Positions 53,799 to 62,989 of a DNA stretch of 64,000 nt are shown piece by piece. The position numbers and the translations under genes are program-made. Source of the DNA: an uncultured Pelagibacteraceae bacterium (GTDB taxonomy: Bacteria; Pseudomonadota; Alphaproteobacteria; Pelagibacterales; Pelagibacteraceae); assembly GCA_902616245.1 (NCBI GenBank), contig CACMSB010000004.1, positions 57,205-121,204 of the forward strand, read 5' to 3'. Numbering within the stretch: position 1 is the first letter of the stretch; every line of letters starts with the position of its first letter. A model generated the notes under the pieces. The model had not been told where the DNA came from. It made no database searches and saw nothing but the letters and a program-made list of their open reading frames with translations.

Positions 53799-54749
53799 TT
53801 AACTTATTATTTGAATTAATTTAGAAGTTTTTTTCACAATAAAATCATCGATATAAGGTGAATTTTGACCTACAACATTCATTTCTCTCATTTTTCCATT
53901 ACAATGAAGCACCAAATTACAACCTGCACGAAAAGATTTAATAACGTTATTTTTTAAATTACCTTTAAGAGCACCCATTGAAATATCATCTGACATTAAT
54001 ATTCCCTTGAATGATATTTCTCTTCTAATCATTTTTATGATTTTTTTAGAATGTGAAACGTTATTTATCCGATCAAGTTTCTTAAACAACAAGTGACCGG
54101 TCATACCTAAAACAGATTTTTTTGTGGTAAATGGAAAAAAATCATATTTTTTAAGATACTTTAGATCTTTGTCTATAACTGGTAATTTATGATGACTATC
54201 AACTTTAGCTAAACCATGACCTGGAAGATGTTTAATTACTGTACCAACTCTATTTTCGTGAAATTTTTCGATAGATATATCGCCAATTTTAGACAGAGTT
54301 TTTTTATCATTTGAATAGGATCGATCACCTATAATTTTATGAGACTTATTTCGTCTTAAATCCAATACGGGAACTGTATTAATATTAATACCAATAAGTC
54401 TTAACAAATAGGATATTTGCTTAACATAAACATTGAAATAAATATCAAATTTTTTTCTATCTTTTAAATATAAATCACCAAAATATTTTGCACTAAAAAT
54501 GGAATTATCTATGAATTTTCTTAATCTACTTACTCTTCCACCTTCTTCATCAATTAGAATTGGATAATTAGAGTTTTTAAATATTTTTTTAATCGAACCA
54601 GTTAATTTTTGAACTTGATTGATTGATTTTATATTTCTTGAAAAAAGGATTATTCCCCATGGCTTATATTTTTTTAAAAAACTTACTTCACTTTTTTTTA
54701 AATTATGTCCACTAATGCCACATATAAAAGCTCTAGTTTTTTTAATCAT
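53799..54749 (-). CDS. nagZ: Beta-N-acetylhexosaminidase, GH3 (NagZ)
   Basis: 316 residues. Removes N-acetylglucosamine from peptidoglycan turnover products. LIDEEGGRVSRLR (~61-73), TVIKHLPGHGLAKVDSHHKLPVID (~160-183, catalytic His region and GxGxxxxDSH), and the nucleophile Asp in MSDDISMGAL (~251-260). Overlaps the downstream small protein by 8 bases. Confidence 0.95.
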   Translation of the reverse strand: MIKKTRAFICGISGHNLKKSEVSFLKKYKPWGIILFSRNIKSINQVQKLTGSIKKIFKNSNYPILIDEEGGRVSRLRKFIDNSIFSAKYFGDLYLKDRKKFDIYFNVYVKQISYLLRLIGININTVPVLDLRRNKSHKIIGDRSYSNDKKTLSKIGDISIEKFHENRVGTVIKHLPGHGLAKVDSHHKLPVIDKDLKYLKKYDFFPFTTKKSVLGMTGHLLFKKLDRINNVSHSKKIIKMIRREISFKGILMSDDISMGALKGNLKNNVIKSFRAGCNLVLHCNGKMREMNVVGQNSPYIDDFIVKKTSKLIQIIS

Positions 54750-54999
54750 TATATAACAATTCCCAAAAAGAATATTTTTTTGTGTTTTTATTTTTGTATT
54801 CTACATATTCAATAATGTTGTCCGTGTCATTTTTAAGAATAAATAGATTATTTTCGTTAGATGATATTTTTTCATCAATACTTGAAACTGCTCTATATGA
54901 TTTCTTGTAATTATCGTCCGAAAAATAATATCTTAGAGTAAAAAATAGAAAGAAAAATATAATTATTAAATAAAATAAATATTTGAGCTCTTTTAGCAT
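54742..54999 (-). CDS. Small membrane-anchored protein in the position of the usual SPOR protein
   Basis: 85 residues: one membrane helix (~8-24) and a short charged domain (SFWELLYND end). In many alphaproteobacteria a SPOR-domain protein is encoded between argS and nagZ. This ORF has the N-terminal anchor but no SPOR domain; it looks like a shortened remnant or an unrelated small protein. It shares one base with argS and overlaps nagZ by 8. Confidence 0.6.
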   Translation of the reverse strand: MLKELKYLFYLIIIFFFLFFTLRYYFSDDNYKKSYRAVSSIDEKISSNENNLFILKNDTDNIIEYVEYKNKNTKKYSFWELLYND

Positions 55000-56729
55000 T
55001 ACATTTTTTCAGGTGTATCAACACCTATAATATCCATTCCAGTTTTAATTGTTTTGGCAATAGATTTTAAAAATATTAGTTTTTCTATATTTATTGTTTT
55101 ATCATCATTGATAAATCTTTTTTCAACATCATCTTTTCCCATATTCCAATAGGAATGAAACTGAGATGATAACTCATATAAATATACAGGGATCCTATGA
55201 GGTTCTAGTTTTTTAGTGGAAATTTCTACACATTTAGGCCATTCAGATATTTTTTTAAAAATTTCAATTTCTTCATTATTAAATTGCATATTATTATTTT
55301 CATTATCAATCTTGTCATCAATATTTTTATTTATATTTCTAAAAACCGATGAAATTCTAGCATAACAATATTGAACATAATAAAGCGGATTGTCTTTAGA
55401 TTTTTCTTTTACTTTAGTAAAATCAAAATCTAATTCAGCATCATTGCTTCTACTTAGCATAATAAATCTCGTTGCATCTTTTCCAACTTCAGAAATTAAA
55501 TCTTCAACGGTAATGTAATCACCTTTTCTTTTAGACATTTTAAAAGGTTTGCCATCTTTTATTAACTTAACAAGTTGGCTTACTTTACAAATTAATTTAT
55601 TTTTTTCTCCAGATAATGCTTCAACAACAGATGTAATTCTTTTTATATAACCCGCATGATCCGCTCCTAAAATATTTATTAATTTATCAAATTTTCTGTT
55701 TAGTTTTGTATTATGATACGCAACATCTCCAGCAAAATAAGTCCATGTGTTGTCGGATTTTTGTAATGCCCTATCTTTATCATCCCCAAAATCTGTTGAT
55801 CTAAAAAGTAATTGATCTCTTTCTACCCAATTAGTTGTGTCTTCTCCTTCGGGAGCTTTGATTTTTCCTATATATACAAATTTATCTTTTTTAAGTTTCT
55901 CAATAACCTTATCAACCTCTTTATTTTCAACTATTTCAGTCTCACTCGCAAAATTATCATGAATAATTCCCAAATTATTTAAATTAGTCTTAATGAGTTT
56001 AAGTGACTCTGTAATTGCTAGTTTAGTAAGTGTTAACTTAATTTTTTCATAATCATCAAATTGTAAATCTTTATTATTATCTATAATATGTTGGGCTATA
56101 TCCTTGATGTATTCTCCTGGATATAAATCATCCTCATTTAGTGGAAAGGTTTGATTATCTAATTTTTCTTTTATTCTCAAATATACAGATCTAGTAAAAT
56201 GTAAAATTTGATTACCATGATCATTTACGTAATATTCTTTTACAACTTCTTGATTGTTAAATTTTAACAAATTAGAGATAACATCACCTAGAATAGCACC
56301 TCTACAATGACCAACATGTAATGGTCCAGTGGGATTTGCTGACACGAATTCAATTAAATGTTTCTTTTTAGAGCCATTAAGTGATGCACCAAAATTATTA
56401 AGATTATTTATATTTAAAAGAAATGAAGTCCAAAACTCTTTTTTTAAAATAATATTTATAAATCCAGGATTTGCTATTTCTATCTTCTCAATATTATTAT
56501 CGTCTTTAAAAATAATATCTTTTAATTTTTCAGCAATTTTAATTGGTGGTTCATTATTTGTTTTAGATAAAACCATTGCAACATTAGTTGATAGATCGCA
56601 CTTAAATTTTTTAGGAGGTATATCTACATTTATACCAGATAAACTTTCAGGTAATAAAATTAGCTTTTCTTCACTTGCTAATTTAATTTTATTTAAAATT
56701 TTATTTAAGTATTCCTCAAATATATTCAT
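54999..56729 (-). CDS. argS: Arginyl-tRNA synthetase
   Basis: 576 residues, class Ia. VSANPTGPLHVGHCRGAILGD (~128-148) has the HIGH motif (HVGH); FKMSKRKGDYITVEDLI (~396-412) the KMSKS-like site; the N-terminal Add1 domain and C-terminal DALR domain (YVQYCYARISSVFRN start) are both present. Overlaps dgt by 4 bases. Confidence 0.97.
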   Translation of the reverse strand: MNIFEEYLNKILNKIKLASEEKLILLPESLSGINVDIPPKKFKCDLSTNVAMVLSKTNNEPPIKIAEKLKDIIFKDDNNIEKIEIANPGFINIILKKEFWTSFLLNINNLNNFGASLNGSKKKHLIEFVSANPTGPLHVGHCRGAILGDVISNLLKFNNQEVVKEYYVNDHGNQILHFTRSVYLRIKEKLDNQTFPLNEDDLYPGEYIKDIAQHIIDNNKDLQFDDYEKIKLTLTKLAITESLKLIKTNLNNLGIIHDNFASETEIVENKEVDKVIEKLKKDKFVYIGKIKAPEGEDTTNWVERDQLLFRSTDFGDDKDRALQKSDNTWTYFAGDVAYHNTKLNRKFDKLINILGADHAGYIKRITSVVEALSGEKNKLICKVSQLVKLIKDGKPFKMSKRKGDYITVEDLISEVGKDATRFIMLSRSNDAELDFDFTKVKEKSKDNPLYYVQYCYARISSVFRNINKNIDDKIDNENNNMQFNNEEIEIFKKISEWPKCVEISTKKLEPHRIPVYLYELSSQFHSYWNMGKDDVEKRFINDDKTINIEKLIFLKSIAKTIKTGMDIIGVDTPEKM

Positions 56730-57844
56730 TTTGATGCTCTATATAATTGTATGGCGTACCTATCTGTCATGCCAGAAATATAATCAGATATAGCTCTTTC
56801 TTTGTTAGTTTTTAAATATTTAGTTTTAATATACTTTTTTGGATTTTTGTTAATTACACTAAAAAGCTTTTTAATTATCTTTTTTCCTTCGTTATTTTTT
56901 TTTAATACATCTTTATTATTATACATAGTTATTCTAAGGAAATCTCTAATCTCATTTATAGTTATTTTTAATTTGTTGGAAAAATCAACAATTTGATTTT
57001 TTTTATTTGATACATCTTTTTTTGTAGATATTTTATTTATTAAAATATTTCTTGTCGTTGTTTTTATTAAGTCTTGAACCATTAAATTTATAGAGTCTCT
57101 TATAGTTTGATATACGAGAATATCATTATTTTCACATTTTAATTTGTTTTTATATGATTTTAAAATTTCATCAAAAAAAGAGATTTGTTTAAGATCGTTT
57201 AAAGTAAATAATTTAGCTTTTATTCCATCTTGAATATCATGGTTATTGTATGCAACATCATCAGATATAGATGCAATTTGAGCCTCCAGTGAGGAGTTTT
57301 TTGAAAAATTAATTTTATTTTTTAAATTTTTCAAACCAATTAAATTATTTATTTTGACTAGCTTTGTTACCGGACCATTATGTTTAATAAGACCATCTAA
57401 TGTTTCTAATGTTAAATTAAGACCTTCAAATTTAAAATATTTATTTTCAATGAACATTACTATCCTAATTGTTTGAAGGTTGTGGTCAAATCCCCCATAT
57501 TCATACATACATTCATTTAGGGACTCTTCTCCCGCATGACCAAAAGGGGTATGACCTAAATCATGAGCTAAGCTTAATGTTTCAGCTAAATCATCATTTA
57601 AACCTAAGTATTTAGCAATTGTTCTAGCAATTTGTGAAACTTCAATGGAATGTGTGATTCTGGTTCTATAATGATCTCCTTCAGTATTCACAAATACCTG
57701 GGTTTTGTGCTTCAATCTTCTAAAAGAGGTAGAATGAATTATTCTATCTCTATCTCTTTGAAAAGGTGATCTAAAAGGATTGCTCGCTTCTTTGAACAGT
57801 CTACCTTTTGAAGCAAATGTTCCTAATTTTGAGTAATTTTTCAT
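56726..57844 (-). CDS. dgt: Deoxyguanosinetriphosphate triphosphohydrolase-like protein
   Basis: 372 residues with the HD metal site: FRRLKHKTQVFVNTEGDHYRTRITHSIEV (HD first residues), LAHDLGHTPFGHAGEE (~91-106) and ISDDVAYNNHDIQDGIK (~192-208). Hydrolyses dNTPs to deoxynucleoside and triphosphate. Divergent from erpA with a 50-base gap; the dgt-argS pair is conserved in alphaproteobacteria. Confidence 0.94.
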   Translation of the reverse strand: MKNYSKLGTFASKGRLFKEASNPFRSPFQRDRDRIIHSTSFRRLKHKTQVFVNTEGDHYRTRITHSIEVSQIARTIAKYLGLNDDLAETLSLAHDLGHTPFGHAGEESLNECMYEYGGFDHNLQTIRIVMFIENKYFKFEGLNLTLETLDGLIKHNGPVTKLVKINNLIGLKNLKNKINFSKNSSLEAQIASISDDVAYNNHDIQDGIKAKLFTLNDLKQISFFDEILKSYKNKLKCENNDILVYQTIRDSINLMVQDLIKTTTRNILINKISTKKDVSNKKNQIVDFSNKLKITINEIRDFLRITMYNNKDVLKKNNEGKKIIKKLFSVINKNPKKYIKTKYLKTNKERAISDYISGMTDRYAIQLYRASK

Positions 57845-57894
57845 TCTTTAAAAATGGTAAAATATTATTATATTGTTTTTATCAATGTTTAATT

Positions 57895-58212
57895 ATGATT
57901 AAAGAAATTAAATTTACAGATAATGCTATAAAGCAGATAAACCATCTTCTATCATCAAAAGATAAAGGATCATTTTTTAGAATCGCTATTAAAGGCGGTG
58001 GATGCTCTGGATTTCAATATGATTTCTCATTTGATAACTCTGCTAAGGATGATGATCTACAACAAGATAATATCCTTATCGACAAAACATCGGCAGATTT
58101 ACTAAAAGGATCTGAAGTTGATTTTGTAAAAGAATTGATCGGAGATTCTTTTAAAATAAACAACCCGCAAAGCAAATCTTCTTGTGGTTGTGGCGTATCT
58201 TTCTCGCTTTAA
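57895..58212 (+). CDS. erpA: Iron-sulfur cluster carrier of the IscA/ErpA (HesB) family
   Basis: 105 residues from the ATG at 57895: MIKEIKFTDNAIKQINHLL. The three cluster cysteines are in GGGCSGFQY (one) and SCGCGVSFSL (two). An in-frame start at 57808 would lie inside dgt and adds a hydrophobic tail that no family member has. Located between dgt and xthA, as in many alphaproteobacteria. Last base shared with the xthA start. Confidence 0.93.
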   Translation: MIKEIKFTDNAIKQINHLLSSKDKGSFFRIAIKGGGCSGFQYDFSFDNSAKDDDLQQDNILIDKTSADLLKGSEVDFVKELIGDSFKINNPQSKSSCGCGVSFSL

Positions 58213-58988
58213 TGATAATTAGTTCCTGGAATGTCAACTCTGTAAGAGCAAGAATTGAAAATATTAAAGAGTATTTAAAAAAATATTCACCAGATATTTT
58301 AATGATGCAAGAGATCAAAGCTCAAGATGAAAACTATCCTTACGAAGACTTTGAAAAATCAAATTACCAGAATTATGTATTTGGTCAAAAATCATATAAT
58401 GGAGTTGCGATAATTTCTAAAAAAAAATTAGACAAAATTGAAAAAGATATTTTTAAAGACAAAAATAAACAATCTAGAATTATTACTGCAGATCTAAAAC
58501 ATAAATCAAAAACTATTAAATTAATAAATATATACACACCCAATGGAAATCCTGTTGATACAGAAAAATATACTTACAAATTATATTGGCTAGAAAGTTT
58601 AATTAAGAAGTTAAAAGGTTATTTAAAAAAAAAAGAAAATATAATTATTGGTGGTGATTTTAATATAATTCCATCTGCAGAAGATGTTCATAATCCTAAA
58701 GGATATGAAAATGATGCATTATTTAGACTTGAGATAAGAAAAAAATTAAGAGAATTATTAAGTTTAGGTTTTCATGATGCATATAGATATATCCACCCTG
58801 ATAAAGAAGGATATACTTTTTGGGATTACACAAGCGGTGCATGGCAAAAAAATAATGGCATGAGAATTGATCATTTCTTAGTTTCAAACTCAATTATAAA
58901 TCTTGTGAAAGATGTTAAAATTAACAAATTTCCTCGTGGAAGACAAAAACCTTCAGATCACACACCAATTGAAATTGAATTAACTTAA
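58212..58988 (+). CDS. xthA: Exodeoxyribonuclease III
   Basis: 258 residues from ATG 58212, MIISSWNVNSVRARI. AP-endonuclease fold: MMQEIKAQDE (catalytic Glu), IINIYTPNG, GGDFNIIPSAEDVHNP (~144-159, Asp-x-Asn) and the end RIDHFLVSN...PSDHTPIEIEL (DH catalytic pair). Base-excision repair. The upstream TTG at 58182 is an unlikely start because it lies within erpA. It overlaps the convergent Ldh-family stop by 9 bases. Confidence 0.96.
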   Translation: MIISSWNVNSVRARIENIKEYLKKYSPDILMMQEIKAQDENYPYEDFEKSNYQNYVFGQKSYNGVAIISKKKLDKIEKDIFKDKNKQSRIITADLKHKSKTIKLINIYTPNGNPVDTEKYTYKLYWLESLIKKLKGYLKKKENIIIGGDFNIIPSAEDVHNPKGYENDALFRLEIRKKLRELLSLGFHDAYRYIHPDKEGYTFWDYTSGAWQKNNGMRIDHFLVSNSIINLVKDVKINKFPRGRQKPSDHTPIEIELT

Positions 58989-59981
58989 AGATTTTATTTT
59001 ATTAACAAGTTCCTCATTAATATTTCTAGGTCCAGTATCTAATCTGTTTTTGTGACGTCTTTCACCTGGTAATCTAACCTCTCCCATTGATTTCATTTTC
59101 TCAAAGAATTTATTTGAATGACTATCCCAATCAGTATTTGTTAATTTGTCAGGAGATATTGCTAAAATAAACTCTCCACCACTTGGTGGTCCACCATCAT
59201 CTGTATCCTTCTCAGCCGTCTCATAACTAAAATTATCTCCTACTAAGGCTCCAGCAAGTAATTCTACCATCATTGCTATCCCTGAGCCTTTATAGCCGCC
59301 AAATGGCAACAAAACTCCACCATCTGCTATTTCACCAGGATCTGTTGTTTCTTTTCCATCTTTATTTAAGCCTGTTCCTATTGGGACCTTGTGCCCTTCT
59401 CTTTTTGCAACTTGAACCTCTCCCATAGCCATCGATGCAGTAGCCATATCATAAACTACAGGTGGTTTATTTTTTCTTGGCCAAGCAAATGAAATTGGGT
59501 TTGTTCCAAATAAAGGTTTAATTGCTCCTGCTGGTGCAACTGCTGGCTTGTATGATGTACAAGCAAAAGCAACAAGTCCTTGCTCTGCTATTGCTTCTGT
59601 CTCAGGCCACATAGCAGCCATATGATGAGAATTAGTAATTGCTAAAACCGCAACTCCATTTTCTTTTGCAGCTTTTACAAGTTCTGGTATTCCATATTTT
59701 AAAACCATTGGGGCAAGACTATTTTTCCCATCTGCTTTAACAACACTAGGGGTTAATTTTGAAATCACTGGTCTAGCCTTACCATTAATTTTTCCACTTT
59801 TTAAACCAGATACATATGCGGGTAATCTAAATAGACCATGAGATAATGATCCGTCTCTTTCAGCATTTTTGATTAAAGTAGATAAAGTATCAGCTGTTTC
59901 TTCATCGCATCCATTTGCAAGTAAAGTTTTGTTAGTTAATTCAAAAACTTCATCTAAAGTCAGAGAAACAGTTATCATCAA
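58980..59981 (-). CDS. Ldh family oxidoreductase (malate/L-sulfolactate/piperideine-2-carboxylate type)
   Basis: 333 residues of the NAD(P)-dependent type 2 malate/lactate dehydrogenase fold. VLAITNSHHMAAMWPETE (~116-133) has the catalytic His, AGAIKPLFGTNPISFAWPR (~155-173) the substrate-binding segment, and LLPFGGYKGSGIAMMVELLAGAL the C-terminal signature. The substrate within the family (malate, lactate, sulfolactate, ureidoglycolate, piperideine-2-carboxylate) cannot be told. Diverges from the isomerase-like gene. Confidence 0.88.
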   Translation of the reverse strand: MMITVSLTLDEVFELTNKTLLANGCDEETADTLSTLIKNAERDGSLSHGLFRLPAYVSGLKSGKINGKARPVISKLTPSVVKADGKNSLAPMVLKYGIPELVKAAKENGVAVLAITNSHHMAAMWPETEAIAEQGLVAFACTSYKPAVAPAGAIKPLFGTNPISFAWPRKNKPPVVYDMATASMAMGEVQVAKREGHKVPIGTGLNKDGKETTDPGEIADGGVLLPFGGYKGSGIAMMVELLAGALVGDNFSYETAEKDTDDGGPPSGGEFILAISPDKLTNTDWDSHSNKFFEKMKSMGEVRLPGERRHKNRLDTGPRNINEELVNKIKSLS

Positions 59982-60101
59982 TATTATTAGAACTTATTTA
60001 ATGAAAAAAAGCAATTACTTAAACTATTAGAAATGTTTATTACTTATTATTTTTATATATGATTAAGATAAAGTTTTACTATAATAAAAAAATTAAATTA
60101 T

Positions 60102-60695
60102 ATGAAAATTGAATATTATTTCAGTGTATTGTCTCCATTTACTTACTTAGGTAAAGATAGATTTGCTAAAATAATAAACGATTACAATATTGAAGTTATA
60201 GAAAAACCATTTGATTTAGTTGGGGATATATTTCCAAACACAGGAGGATTGCCAGTTCCAAAAAGACATCCTGCACGACAAAAATATAGACTTTTAGAGC
60301 TTACAAGAATTGCAAAAAAACTAAATTTGCCAATTAATAAACAGCCAAAATTTTTTCCGCCTAAAGACCCTCATTTACCAGCAAAATTTGTAATTGCTTC
60401 GAATAAAATGGGAAGTAAACTTAGTTTTGGAAATGAATGTTTAAAATATTTATGGTCATTAGAAAAAGATATTTCAGATTTTAATATTCTTGAGGAAATT
60501 TGTGAAAAATTGAGTTTAAATTTTGAAGAGATAAAGAAAATGGCACTAAATGATGAGATCAAAAAAGAATATCAACAAAATTCAGAGGATGCGATTAAAA
60601 ATGACGTATTTGGTGCACCTTCATATGTCCTCAATAATGAAATTTTTTGGGGGCAAGATAGATTAGACTATCTTGAGGAAGCATTAAAAAAATAA
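60102..60695 (+). CDS. 2-hydroxychromene-2-carboxylate isomerase/DsbA-family protein
   Basis: 197 residues, GST kappa/DsbA-like thioredoxin fold. EYYFSVLSPFTYLGKDRF carries Ser at the active position (SPFTYLG; family: SPYSYL), and VFGAPSYVLNNEIFWGQDRLDYLEEAL is the characteristic C-terminal part. The family isomerises aromatic breakdown intermediates with glutathione, but many members have unknown substrates. Confidence 0.85.
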   Translation: MKIEYYFSVLSPFTYLGKDRFAKIINDYNIEVIEKPFDLVGDIFPNTGGLPVPKRHPARQKYRLLELTRIAKKLNLPINKQPKFFPPKDPHLPAKFVIASNKMGSKLSFGNECLKYLWSLEKDISDFNILEEICEKLSLNFEEIKKMALNDEIKKEYQQNSEDAIKNDVFGAPSYVLNNEIFWGQDRLDYLEEALKK

Positions 60696-60700
60696 GTATT

Positions 60701-60964
60701 TTAATGAGAGTGGTTATGAGAGTTACTCAATCGAACAATATCTATTTCTAAAATATCATTAATTGGTTTTCCAATACGCCAATTTCTTATTTTTCCATCG
60801 ATTTTTCTTTCAGTTATGATCGTCTCAATAGGAGGACAATTAGGTTCATGACAGCTTAATTCTGCAATGCTTAAAATTGATGTTTCGGGAATATCTTTTT
60901 CTTTTAAAAATATTTTTTTTAAATTTCTTATTTTTTCTACATTTGGTTTTTTTTTATTGAACAT
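60701..60964 (-). CDS. Small Cys/His protein of the zinc cluster
   Basis: 87 residues. The body LSIAELSCHEPNCPPIETIIT...IRNWRIGKP resembles a family of ~90-residue proteins often encoded beside CobW-like GTPases (form: ELxCxEPGCPPxET...KIHKP). Cys-x5-Cys and a His-rich tail HNHSH could bind metal. Function unknown to me. Separated from the WD40 gene by 2 bases, so probably the last gene of the znuA-cobW-WD40 unit. Confidence 0.55.
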   Translation of the reverse strand: MFNKKKPNVEKIRNLKKIFLKEKDIPETSILSIAELSCHEPNCPPIETIITERKIDGKIRNWRIGKPINDILEIDIVRLSNSHNHSH

Positions 60965-60966
60965 AT

Positions 60967-62022
60967 TTATTTTTCCTCTTCATCCCATATTGATGTCCAT
61001 AAAATATTTCCTCCGATATCACCAATTAATATACTTGAACAATCTTCGGTCACTGCAATTGTTGTTACCTCAGACTCAGTGAAGCTACGGATGATGATCG
61101 TATTGGTTGATTTTTCAATTTCTGATAAAAAAACTGAACCATCACTTAAACCAGTGAAAATCGCATTTTCGTTTGGGAATGGCTCAACAAAAGTTACTAG
61201 TTTATTTCCAACGTAAGGAAGACAAATTGGTTTACGACCTTCTGGTCCATTTCCATCAAACGGCCAACAGATTGCTTCATTTGAACCGGATGTTACTAAA
61301 AATTTTGAATCATAAACAAAAGCAAAACTTTTGACTTTTGCTCCATAGCCAGACATGAAGGAATCTGTTTTATCTTTTAAGCGCCAAAAATGAAGTTGGT
61401 TTTCTTGCATAGATGTAACCAAAAATCGATCATCAGTGCTAAAAATGACTTTATTGTGCGAGCCTTTCCAAATTAAATTGGATGAACTCCACTTATTACT
61501 ATAATCTTTTTTCCAAAGAGTAACTCCACCATAACGAGACACTGCTAGTCTTCTTCCTTTTGAATCAAATGCTACACCACCGATGGTACTCTCGTGTTCT
61601 AATAATTTTGGTTCTTTTTTATTTGGCATCCAGAGATAAACAATATTTCCTGATGTACATACCAAACTACCATTATATGCAGTAACATGATCTACCCATC
61701 GAGAACCAAAGTTTGCAATTTCGTTTATTTCTCCATCAAGTGAAATTTTTAAAAATCTACCATCATCGCCACCAGTTAAAATATCTTCACCATCTTTTGA
61801 AATACTAAGAACAACACCGCTATGTGCTTTTATTACCTCTGAAATTTGTCCTGAGCGAAATATTCTTACAGTTCCATCTCCAAATCCAACAGCTACAGAA
61901 TTCCCAATCGTAATAGCATTAGTAACAGGAATTCCAAGCTTAAACTCCTTTCCTCTATTTTCAAATTTGGTTTTATTTAACTCTGGAAACTTATTTGAAT
62001 CAGCTTTCATGCCGATTTGCAA
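60967..62022 (-). CDS. WD40-repeat protein encoded next to a COG0523 GTPase
   Basis: 351 residues. About seven blades: repeated 35-45-residue units such as SGVVLSISKDGEDILTGGDDGRFLKI and STIGGVAFDSKGRRLAVSRYGGVTLWKK. No signal peptide, so a cytoplasmic beta-propeller. In this place it may scaffold zinc transfer with the GTPase, but that is inference. It overlaps the GTPase gene by 16 bases, strong translational coupling. Confidence 0.85.
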   Translation of the reverse strand: MQIGMKADSNKFPELNKTKFENRGKEFKLGIPVTNAITIGNSVAVGFGDGTVRIFRSGQISEVIKAHSGVVLSISKDGEDILTGGDDGRFLKISLDGEINEIANFGSRWVDHVTAYNGSLVCTSGNIVYLWMPNKKEPKLLEHESTIGGVAFDSKGRRLAVSRYGGVTLWKKDYSNKWSSSNLIWKGSHNKVIFSTDDRFLVTSMQENQLHFWRLKDKTDSFMSGYGAKVKSFAFVYDSKFLVTSGSNEAICWPFDGNGPEGRKPICLPYVGNKLVTFVEPFPNENAIFTGLSDGSVFLSEIEKSTNTIIIRSFTESEVTTIAVTEDCSSILIGDIGGNILWTSIWDEEEK

Positions 62023-62981
62023 TTTTCAAATCCTTCTTTCAAATTCATACTCTCAAGATTTCGACCAATAAAAACTAGTCGAGAGTTTCGTTCTTTGCCT
62101 TCTGGCCATTTACCCATTGGCGAGGCATCCATAAGCATATGCACACCTTGAAAAACATATCTATCATTTTCTCCTTTAAAATCGAGGATTCCTTTGGTTC
62201 TTAATATATCTTGTCCCTTTGTTTGTAAAAGCTTGCTAAACCAATCCTGAAACTTTTCCATGTCTAAAGGAGTATCTGAAACAAATGATAAGCTAGTTAC
62301 ATCATCATCATGTTCATGATCATGATCTGATGTTAAAAAATCAGGCTCAGTATCTAAAATACGTTTTAAATTAAAAGCATCAAGATTTAAAATCTCACTT
62401 AAAGATACTCCACATTTAGTGGTATGAATAATTTTTGCAAATGGATTAATTTTTTTTATTCTATCTTTAACAGCATCTAATCTACTTTCATCAACAAGAT
62501 CTATTTTGTTTAATAATACAACATCAGCAAATGCAACTTGTTCTTCTGCTTCATGATGATCTGATAATTGTGTACTCAAGTGAACAGCATCAGCAACAGT
62601 AACAATTGCATCTAATTTTGTACGATCCGCAACATCTTGATCGACAAAAAATGTTTGTGCAACAGGAGCTGGATCAGCTAATCCAGTAGTTTCTACTATG
62701 ATTGCATCAAGTTTATCTGCTCGCTTCATGAGGCCACTTAGAATACGGATTAGATCACCTCTTACAGTGCAACAAATGCAACCGTTGTTCATCTCAAAAA
62801 CTTCTTCATCAGCATCAACAACTAAATCGTTATCAATGCCCTGCTCACCAAACTCATTAACTATCACAGCATATTTTTTTCCATGTTGCTCAGTTAATAT
62901 TCTATTTAAAAGAGTAGTTTTTCCAGCGCCTAAAAAGCCAGTTAAAACAGTAACTGGAACTTGTTTGTTAGTTTCTCCCAT
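62007..62981 (-). CDS. CobW/COG0523-family GTPase, probable zinc metallochaperone
   Basis: 324 residues. G1 P-loop GFLGAGKTTLLNRIL (~16-30), the metal motif NNGCICCTVRGDL (CxCC, ~67-79), ETTGLADPAPVAQTF (G3 region), NKID (G4), and a DHDHEHDDD-type His stretch near 220 before the C-terminal domain. Members deliver Zn2+ to client proteins under zinc shortage (YjiA/ZigA/ZNG1 group). Clustered with znuA, which supports zinc rather than cobalt. Confidence 0.88.
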   Translation of the reverse strand: MGETNKQVPVTVLTGFLGAGKTTLLNRILTEQHGKKYAVIVNEFGEQGIDNDLVVDADEEVFEMNNGCICCTVRGDLIRILSGLMKRADKLDAIIVETTGLADPAPVAQTFFVDQDVADRTKLDAIVTVADAVHLSTQLSDHHEAEEQVAFADVVLLNKIDLVDESRLDAVKDRIKKINPFAKIIHTTKCGVSLSEILNLDAFNLKRILDTEPDFLTSDHDHEHDDDVTSLSFVSDTPLDMEKFQDWFSKLLQTKGQDILRTKGILDFKGENDRYVFQGVHMLMDASPMGKWPEGKERNSRLVFIGRNLESMNLKEGFENCKSA

Positions 62982-62989
62982 TAATTAAA

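Noticed and set aside
57808..57894. N-terminal extension of the ErpA-like protein
   Set aside because: It overlaps dgt on the other strand and adds a hydrophobic segment not seen in HesB proteins.
58182..58211. TTG start for XthA
   Set aside because: Lies inside erpA; the conserved fold starts at the ATG at 58212.
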